Source: Selaginella moellendorffii (taxonomy: Eukaryota; Streptophyta; Lycopodiopsida; Selaginellales; Selaginellaceae). From it: a stretch of 64,000 nucleotides of DNA. Of this stretch, positions 55,787 through 64,000 are shown one piece after another. A model generated the notes under the pieces. The model searched no databases. It was given only the letters and a program-made list of their open reading frames with translations, and was not told the origin of the DNA. Location: assembly GCF_000143415.4 (NCBI RefSeq), contig NW_003314282.1, positions 1,321,374 to 1,385,373 on the forward strand, given 5' to 3'. Numbering within the stretch: the stretch's first letter is position 1; the number at the start of each line of letters is the position of its first letter. The position numbers were made by a program, and so were the translations under genes.

Positions 55787-57385
55787 CAAGTTATAAGTGA
55801 TTAAATTTTTCATTTTACTTTATTCATTTAACCACACCTTTGACCACTTAGAAGAGTCTCACTCACAACCTCCATAAGTCTTATTCCATACTTATGGATT
55901 TGCTAGCCCCGAGAATGGCATCCATACCACTCAACCATTGCACTTGGTCCAAGTGCTCCACATGTCTGATTGCATGACCAACACCCAAAGGTACCACCGA
56001 CATATTAACTCATTACGCTAAGCCATGCATATTCATCTTTGTCACACTGGTGATTCAACACCACCTACATCACAGTCCTGTCTTTCAAAGATTGGGCTAT
56101 TCGTCTATGAGTGATCATCCCAAATCCACTCTTTAACATCATTAGGATGCCCATAGATATGGGGAATAACTTTCCTCAACATCCCTTTTTCGGTCCCCAC
56201 CAAATGCTTTTCTATCCACGGTCGTGTTCACCAACACTACCACTGGGTCAAGGCCCATAGGCCCGACCACTATATCCCACTGATCTTTGGAACTTCTTTA
56301 TCATGTGACTATATCTTTAGTCTTTATATCAGAGGATTACTCTTCTTCCTTTCCACAGTTTGAGACTTTGGGATAACATTTCGAAACACCATAGCATTAT
56401 GCGAGCCTTGTGGGCACTCTCCCCACCTTCCACCTTTGGGTGCCTTGGCCATGTGGCTAGAGCAAAGTTCCAATGAGCCATGCTAGGTATCCAAGTAGGC
56501 AGTGCCACCCACATTTAGATTGGGAGTATCGACCATTCGATCTCCTAGGGGAGTTAGAGCTAACTCTTGAACACTTCATTAAACTACCCTACTTGTCTGT
56601 CCATATTCATTCTAGCCTTGGATTCTTTAATGGATATATCATCACCCAACAAAAGGGTATAGCCTTCCTTAGTCATATTGGCTTCATTGAAGTTCTACTT
56701 TTGGAGCTCACCAAACCCCCCTAAGGTTTGGGAAAAGAATATTTTGGGCTTTCACCCTTGGACTTGGACTCGGACTCAGACTTAGATTCGGACTTGGACT
56801 CGGTCTTGGTCTCAGAGTTTGTCTTAGACTTGGTCTTACACTTGGACTCAATCTCAATTTTAGTCTCGGTCTTGGTCTCGGTCTCAGTCTTGATCTCAGT
56901 CTTGGCCTCGACCTCAGCCTTGACCTTAGACTCCATCTCAGGTCCATCTCAGACTCCACCTCGGACTCCATCTCAAGTCCATTTCATATTCCATCTTAGG
57001 TCCACCTTGGACTTTATCTCGAGTCCATCTCGAAGTCTATTTTGGACTTCATCTTGGGTCCATCTCGCTCCATCTCGAACTCTGTCTTGAGTCTATCTCA
57101 GACTCTATCTCAAGTTCATATTGGGTTTATCTCAGGTCCATATTGAACTCCATCTCGGACTCCTTTTCAGACTCATTCCTAAGACTTCTATGTGTCAGTC
57201 TTTCTTATATCCTTTTTTAGAAACTCATTCACCAATTGCTTCGTGCTCATTTCTTGAGCACTTTGTTTAAACTTCCACTCCCACTTTCAACTTTCCAAGT
57301 TAAAGCCTTTGGTCAAAAGATGTTATGCTTGTTGGACTTCTACTTCAACCACTATTATTTGGCACCGTTTTTACTCCACTTTATA
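55787..57385 (-). repeat. Long repeat (putative 5' LTR) of copy C
   Basis: Matches 41473-42900: degenerate hairpin at left (TAAGTGATTAAA, TTTATTCATTTA), same middle phrases, and an enlarged ACTCGG/TCTTGG tract (56755-57180). The right end breaks into a Gypsy fragment at about 57390. Confidence 0.6.
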
Positions 57386-57389
57386 TTGT

Positions 57390-58275
57390 AAAGAACTTTA
57401 TCCATCATCTACTGGAAAGTCATTGGAGCATTCTTCAAATCAAACAACATCATCAAAACTTATACAAACTAAATGATGTAAAAAAAATAATCTTGGGAGA
57501 ATACCTTCCTCAACCATCTACACTTACTAGTACCCAAAAACAAGATTTAACTTGGTGAACCAACTTAGACGATCTCTCCTCAAACGATATAAGAAATTAG
57601 CAGTGTGAGGAAGAGGGAAAAAATTTGGGATTAGCACTTCATTTAACAAACAATAGTCAGTGCAAAAATGAATACTTCAATAAGGCTTTGTCACAAAATG
57701 AGATTCACACACCCAAGAACTTTGTGACTTTCGAATAATACATTTTTCTAATATTTCTTTAACATTTGCATGTGAAATTTTGATCTCTTTTGGTGACCAG
57801 TAATGAACAAGAACTTTGATTGGACAAACATCTCTAATTAGAATAATTAGAATGATGTATTGTAATTTTGGCCTCAGATGATAAGTTAAATTTAAAAAGA
57901 TCAGCATACTCCTTCATAAGTTAATTAACCACTATAACACAAAGATGGAATGGATAAAGATAAACACAAAGATAAATAAATAAAAAAAGAAACAAGATGG
58001 AAATATAGAAGAAAATAATGGGGAAACAAAATTGATGGAAGTAAAGGTAGAAGTAGAAAAACGAAGAGGAACAAAAGTAAAAGGAATGGAAGAAAAATAA
58101 AAAAGTATGAGACAAAGGGGGAAAGTCTTAAAATCACACTTAGCATGATTATACTACCATTAATCTATATTAAGGATGAAATCAAAAGCTTGATTCAACA
58201 CCACCCGTAATGATTGTAACTTAAGCTCAAGATCACTCACATGCACAACTAAGTCCACCTCATCCCATGTTCATA
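57390..58275 (-). mobile_element. Second Gypsy fragment (protease-RT)
   Basis: Matches 37590-38400 of the main Gypsy element in the same orientation. The minus-strand frame at 57907-57677 keeps SPKEIKISHANVKEILEKC and SSWVCE, equivalent to the RT N-terminal block of the main copy. It is more decayed than that copy. Confidence 0.75.
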
Positions 58276-58279
58276 CGGC

Positions 58280-61005
58280 TATTATATGCTAAGTTATATT
58301 GATACTTTAGTTTTTGAATGGTTACCTATTGAGGTGTTGGCAATAGTTATAGCATTCACTTGCTATGGATTGTTAATTAATCTGTTAGCATTTGGAGTAG
58401 ATTGTTGGATGGAGAAGGTGTGAAGTTGAGGCATTAACATTGCTAGTATTTATGTTAATAGAAGTGGTATTGTAATTTTGAGTGATGAAGAATTTTCCTT
58501 AAACCTTAATTTTTCATGTCATTTTTTTTGTTAGTGTTTTGGCTTTATGTTGGATCTTAAAAGTGTTTAAAGAAGATTGTTAGTGCTATATGGATATTCA
58601 AAGATATATTCTTTATGATCAAATCTTGGATATTTATTTTGCATTTTACAAATGTTGGTGCTAGATTCAAAAATATGGGCAAGATGTTTGATGCTTAGAC
58701 ATTTTATTGGGTCATAAGAATTTGTGTTGAGGTGAACCTAAATAAAATTGTTAGTAGGAAGAAGTTGGTTGAGTCTTGAAACTTTGTATTCCTAAATTGA
58801 GAGTCATTCTTTCTTTAGGATGGAAATTTTTCCACAAAATTTTCTTAAACTTTTTCAATGGTTAATCTGTTGATTATTTTACTCAAAAGCCATTCTATTT
58901 TTATAAGTTAGTACAAACTAGTGAACGGTTGGAGTTGACTTTGTTTAACTTAAACCTTAGTAAGTAGTTTATATGATGCAATTTGAAAGGGATGCTAACT
59001 TTTGGGGCTATAACAATTGAGTTGGATAAAGTTTGGAGTTGGTGTAAAAAAGTGGCTATTACACTTTTTTAGAAAAGTAACCCTTGTGCATTTTTTCTGT
59101 AGTGTTATGTTTGGTGGCAAGTTATAACTTGCATTTCATTAAACTCTATGAGAGTAATGAGCTTTCACTGATTTTGACTTTGTCTTGGTGACCCTGTGCC
59201 TTGGGTAAAGATAGTGATGTCTAACTTAGTTATTTAAAGTTAAAAAGTTAGTACTTATATTATAGCTTTGTCTATCATAAAGTTGTGTACCAATATGAGT
59301 TTATCTCATAGTCTTCGCTTTAATTTAGACTAAGTGTTAATCATGATGCATAATTATCCTCTTCAAGGCATACTCAGAGCTATTAACTAAATATGTTTGT
59401 GAACTTATTATTGTACAATTGGATTTGAGTAGTCATTTAGTTTGTGCTTGTCCATGTTTCTATGTTCAATACTTAAAGTATTACATTCATGTTAAACAAG
59501 TATATAACTCGATGACATGAGTTTAGTGTTGGGTCTTGTGAAGGCAAGTTAAAGAGTGATTGTTGATTGCTTTGCAACTAGTGATTATTTATAAATTTTG
59601 TTGAGGACTGTTGACACTTGTCTAGCTCGATGAAAATTTATTATAGATTGTTTCAAGTGTAAAAATATTGAAAAAGCTTGTGTAATTCAAAGTCATATAA
59701 TTTCCTCCAAAGATGCTATAGCAAAGGTATCCACAATGCTCTCTCCATTGGTAATAAATGTTGTTGAATCATTAAATGGTGTTGTTGTTGTTGTGATATA
59801 TATGTTTTTATTTATTTATTTACTAAAAAGCCTATTTTGTTTTGACAAGTAGCTTCTAACAATTTCATTCTATTCAGTCAGAAGCTTCTTAATCTTCTAC
59901 ATCCTACTACTTCTTAAATCATCCAATTTTAACTAGTGTGGGTAGTTTTAGCAAGAATGAAACAAACTTACGAGAATTTTAGAAGGAAAATCAGGAATAT
60001 GAGAAGATAGATATTGAATTTTATGTTACTTATTGTTATGTTATATAAGTTTTGACTTTTTGAATTCTTAAAACTTACAAGATCTTAATGTTCCAAAGTT
60101 TTTTCTTGTGTTCCTCGAAAAAGAATTTATCAATAACTTGTTTTTTTCAACTAGATTTAGAAATAAATTGCACATTAGTTTTTATATGGCATTTGTTTGG
60201 TTTAATGCCATCAAACTTTGTTACAACATGCCATATTAAATGCATCTATATAGTGCACTTGATATAGTATTAGATAAGTTAAAGTTTTTTCTCAAAGTCT
60301 TTGATTCACATTTACCTTTGTTGGCATTAAAATGGATAAAAAAAAACTTTTAACACCCTTCTAGAATATTTTATGAACTTCTTGTTGTCGAAGGTATATT
60401 TTTATTTGAAATAATTCATTGGAATTTTTTTGCTTTTTAAAGCTAGAGCAATTGAATCATCACCTTATGGTTTTACTCTCCATCCTAAATCCTACTGAAA
60501 ATGCATGGATCAAGGAAGTGTATAAGTATTTTCCAGGTATAAATAATTTCTCCTCTGTAAAACAAGAAAAATAATTTTTCTTTTTTCAGATCAAGAATTC
60601 AAGTTCAAAAGGAGGTGGCAGAGTTGAGAAAGAAAAGAAAGATTGTGAACATTATTGTTGGACTTAGAACTATAAAAATTGCAATCACATTCATTATCAC
60701 TTTGGGGAAGGTAAATTTGAATATTTATAAACAAATGTTTGATACTTTTTAGAAAGTGGTAACATTTTACATGAAGTGATATTGAGATGCCATTCCAATG
60801 ATAAGCATCCAGAACTTCAAACAAGGCTTTTGATGAGAGGACAAAGGAAGAACTAACCAAGAAAAATGGCTAGAGGTATTTGGAAACAAATCAAGAGATT
60901 ATAAAACAATTTCTCTTAAGTCATCTTTGTATTTGAACCAAAACACTGAAAATGTGATGCAAGAAAAATTAATAACTGTGATTGAGAATGCTACTTGAGC
61001 ACAGC
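58280..61005. other. AT-rich, no gene seen
   Basis: Very AT-rich with many short TA-rich runs. Nothing on either strand exceeds about 90 codons and none shows a domain. No repeat shared with the rest of the window was noticed. Confidence 0.4.
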
Positions 61006-61339
61006 TCCCAAGCTACACATCAAAGAACTCAATCCACCTCAGCCCGTCCCTCTCAGCATCCACTGATCTTGAGGTGGGATGTGGAGAAGAGGACAGTCAA
61101 GTTTACATCTAATGCATCGAGGTAGGTTGATCTTAAACTTTCCAGGTGCTTCCCTGCTTTAGTGTGATGCCAAGCACCACATTGGTAAAATCCTCACGAA
61201 CACCTTTATGTTCTTCAACTTGAGTATGAGCAAACCACCTGGTATGATCAGTTTCTCCCAGTTTCTTCCATAAAAGACAAAGACAGCAACGTCAGGTTCC
61301 CTACAGTGAGATTGAAGAACTTTTAACTTACATCTACTT

Positions 61340-61520
61340 TGTCAGTAATGCCAGGAATGGCCATATTTCACGTCCAGATTGCTGAAGCTACCACTTTCAT
61401 TATAAGTGTGAGGGGAAGTCTTGTACCTGGGTTTCTGTTAGTTGGCACAGAACCAGCATGTGGTCTTGGATGTAAACCAAGAATGAGGCCTTCTTCTTTA
61501 TCTCAGAGGTCATCAAAGTG
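61340..61520 (-). pseudogene. NRT1/PTR-type transporter fragment, copy 1
   Basis: Minus strand: SEIKKKASF then directly LVYIQDHMLVLC. Compared with copy 2 the 15 or so residues between these blocks (FKLCFWGIHLVAVTV) are deleted, so the helix is broken. The flanking text (MAIPGITDKV) also matches copy 2. It is part of a decayed duplicate. Confidence 0.55.
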
Positions 61521-62179
61521 ACCTACCAGGTTTGTCTTAGATAACTCCCATGTAACATGATTTCCAGATGCTTCTACTTATCCTTCATAAAGGCATGTTC
61601 TGATGTGGACTTCTTTCAACCTGTAACATGACAAATGCAACAGGTATGGCTGCCAAACTAGACTGGCTCTCAGACTAATTTGAATTGTGTTTGCAGTCAT
61701 CTCCTGGAATATCTAGAGCATGTTCGACTATCTGGTAAGAGCCCATTTGTTGTCACTCACATGAAAGTTGCTTTCTTACAATGCTCCATAACAGAGTTTG
61801 CAACACTAAACATGGTGTTGCAAGTTGCATAATAACTTTTACAACACCAAATGATAAAGAAATAGTTGCAACATCAAATGCCTTTGCACAAATATGTATG
61901 ATATTTGCTGTATAAATTAATGTATCAAATTCTAATTTGCAACAGTAAAAATAAGAAAATCAATATTGAAAACTCTTCCGGAACTTCATATAAATAACCT
62001 TGTTGGCAATGTTTTGGTAGAGCATAAATATTTGATGGATTATTCAGCATAAAAGACTTCATTCCATTCTTGTCATCACGAACAGTTGCTGCCATTGGAC
62101 AAAAAATAAAACGTTGCTAAACAAACCAAAATCGATTTCCTTATGGATACTTTAGGGATAAAGATCATGACTTGCTGTT

Positions 62180-62650
62180 TCAAATGAGCGTTTGGTTCTG
62201 GGTCACCACCATGGAGAAGAGCAACGTGCCAAACCACATCTCACAAACAACTTTGTTTCCTCGACTTGAGCCTGGGAGCAAAGGTCCTATGGCTTTGACC
62301 CCCTGGTTTGCGACCACTTTCTCGAGCAAAAGCCGCATGGGAGGAACCTGTTCCATGACAGAAACGTCAAGTCCGCTACAGTGAGATCGAAGAACTTTGT
62401 CAGTGCTGGGAATCGCCATACTCCACTTTGAAAGCTATCACTTTCACAAGAGTGGTACCTGTAAGTCAGTGTCCTATACAGAAAAGTTAGGACGGATTAC
62501 AATTCCAAATCCCCAGGACCAGCAGACATTGTCTTGGATGTAAACCAGGACCGTGACTGCAACGAGATGAATTCCCCAGAAGCACAACTTGAAGAACGAG
62601 GCCTTCTTCTTTATCTCAGAGGAATCGTGCTCATCTGACAATCTCTTCCT
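62180..62650 (-). pseudogene. NRT1/PTR-type transporter fragment, copy 2
   Basis: Minus strand: SDEHDSSEIKKKASFFKLCF, then WGIHLVAVTVLVYIQDNVCW and SWGFGI. This is the KKxSFFNW...VLVYIQDNVGWGWGFGIP block of plant NPF (nitrate/peptide) transporters. It is then interrupted by TAG. The next open stretch (MAIPSTDKVLRSHCSGLDVS, 62419-62180) does not look like the following NPF region. Only one small part of a roughly 600-residue transporter is present. Confidence 0.6.
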
Positions 62651-62944
62651 CGATAAAGTTTACTTTGCAAACCAGCTTCTCGCAATGAAACCTGCTTTAA
62701 TCAGTCCCTCTACCTAGAAGTGTGTGAAGATTGAAGAAAGGTGGCACTTTTCTCCGGCAAAGACGAACAATAGCTTGGACGTCCCTTGATTCCTTCCTTC
62801 CCTTGATTTTCTCCAGTGTGATCCTGCTCAACTCTAGCCTCTATAACAGTTAACTTTCCTGACAATGTTTGATACCATCTAGTGTACCGAAGGCGGCAGT
62901 GGCCGCTGTAAACTTTCCTCTAGAGTCCACTTTTAAACGTATTG

Positions 62945-64000
62945 GGAATACCGAGAACCTATGCGTTTCTTGTCTGCTTTGACATCGAAGGCCTCTTCAT
63001 GAACTGAAGCAGATTGCAACTCCATCCCTGCAAACAGCAAGCTTCATGATCAAATGAAGCATTTGATATTTTTTTCTCTCACCTTCCAAAGTTCGTTGTC
63101 AGCAAGCCGTCTCGAGTGAGAATTCGGGCTTTTGTAGTCAGCACTTTTCCAGTAAAGCTTTCTTCTAATTACCATCATTTCCCAAGTTGAACATGAGATA
63201 GGAGGAAGTGAAGGCAAGTTAGCATCTTAGTCGTTGACATCCTGCTTCCCTGTTCAACTTTAGCACTACCTCCGGACTTTCATTTATTCCTGGTTTCGAA
63301 CGTGATTTCCAGACGCTTCTGAATTTCCGCACTTATCTGCAAAACATTCCGTTACAACCTCAATCGATGCCAGTCTAGTTCGGTGGACCTGTGTAATTAG
63401 CAGTCTCGTGTAATAGCTCGAGTGTCTCCTTTTTCAACGATCTGTCAGTGCGATGAAAAACAAAGGTAAGGTTCTACTATCGAGATCAGCTATGGCATTG
63501 GTAAGAGCCGAATCAAGGGAATTGACAACTTCTGTTATCTGCGTCAGGGCCATCAAGGTACAGGGACAATCTGTAATTGAATCTATCCCATATGCATGGG
63601 AGGGCCGCCATGGGATATAATGTCAAGCTAGTTTGCACTGTTCAGAGATCATACCAATTGTAACCTGTCCCAAAACAGAAGTTATGCTATTAACTTCTTC
63701 TGCTGCCTTTGAGTGCAAAAATGAAGATCGCGTGCAAACAAGTGCGCGAGAACTTACATGACAGCTAGTATCCTCAGCAATTGTCGAAATGTCGGTTATT
63801 AGAAAGAGTTCAAGGGAATCGTGAGCAGCCAGCCATTGCTGTGGATGATCTTGGGTCAAAACGTACAGCAGCAATTGAGAGAGGAATTCCTTCAGTAGCG
63901 CCTCATCCGACGGCCACAACTATGATTTCTCTCAAGTTGCGTGAAAAGGTTAGGTCGCAGACATGGACGCTTGGCCGAACAATTCGGACAAGAGACAGGA
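62945..64000 (-). CDS. Unidentified spliced gene, partial at right edge
   Basis: Coding-like exons on the minus strand: 63919-63758 (LWPSDEALLKEFLSQLLLYV, then HPQQWLAAHDSLELF and ISTIAEDTSCH) ending at a perfect GTAAGT donor; 63706-63665 (AAEEVNSITSVLGQ); and from 63540 to about 63480 (ITEVVNSLDSALTNAIADLD), all in phase 0. The second and third exons resemble each other (EVNSI and EVVNSL). Further left, open blocks with splice signals occur at about 63150-63080 (two frames are open: one reads LTTKARILTRDGLLTTNFG, the other SPNSHSRRLADNELWK) and 63020-62945. I recognise no family; it is helical and Leu-rich. The 5' part lies beyond the window and the 3' end is unresolved. Confidence 0.4.

Overview
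The window reads as nuclear DNA of a land plant. Genes carry many very small GT-AG introns (mostly 45-125 nt), telo-box promoter motifs (AAACCCTA) occur, and the families are plant ones: CRINKLY4 receptor kinases, WIP zinc finger, bacterial-type PEP carboxylase, chloroplast RH58 helicase, LUL RING ligase, X8/GH17 wall proteins. The compact, tiny-intron style is most like a lycophyte such as Selaginella; this is inference from gene style, not from a marker.

Region 1 (1-32 kb) is gene-dense. On the minus strand are two tandem CRINKLY4-like receptor kinases (574-2936, 3327-5550). Then come PEX19 (+, 5882-6800), four secreted Ole e 1-type proline/histidine-rich proteins (+, 7042-7854, 8141-9189, 10613-11925, 12433-13571) with an LUL-type E3 ligase (-, 9286-10324) among them, an RH58-type DEAD-box helicase (-, 13704-15566), an X8-domain protein (-, 15750-16541), a CRINKLY4-like ectodomain without a kinase (-, 17553-18965), bacterial-type PEP carboxylase in 20 exons (-, 19263-23413), a WIP C2H2 zinc-finger factor (+, 25913-27067) and a GH17-X8 glucanase (-, 30292-31990). 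Exon joins were worked out by hand from splice signals and frame; all 13 named models stay open to the stop codon.

Region 2 (about 32-61 kb) is AT-rich and repeat-filled: a decayed Ty3/Gypsy element (34.8-39.2 kb, minus), a second Gypsy fragment (57.4-58.3 kb), and several nested copies of another LTR-type element whose at least 1.45-kb LTR contains a (TCTCGG)n-derived tract (41.5-43, 49.9-51.4, 52.5-52.8, 55.8-57.4 kb). A pair of about 335-bp inverted repeats (46.35 and 52.02 kb) encloses a LINE-like endonuclease remnant and further fragments.

Region 3 (61-64 kb) has two broken fragments of an NRT1/PTR-type transporter and an unidentified, partly resolved gene on the minus strand that runs off the right edge.

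Several genes fit a wall/plasma-membrane theme (receptor kinases, Ole e 1/extensin-like proteins, X8 and GH17 proteins), but nothing shows that they act as one pathway. The most notable observations are the histidine/proline-rich Ole e 1 cluster, the last X8 motif lying on a tiny separate exon in both X8 genes (unspliced transcripts would gain a hydrophobic tail instead), the kinase-less CRINKLY4-like protein, and a triplicated exon-like unit at 24.3-24.9 kb.
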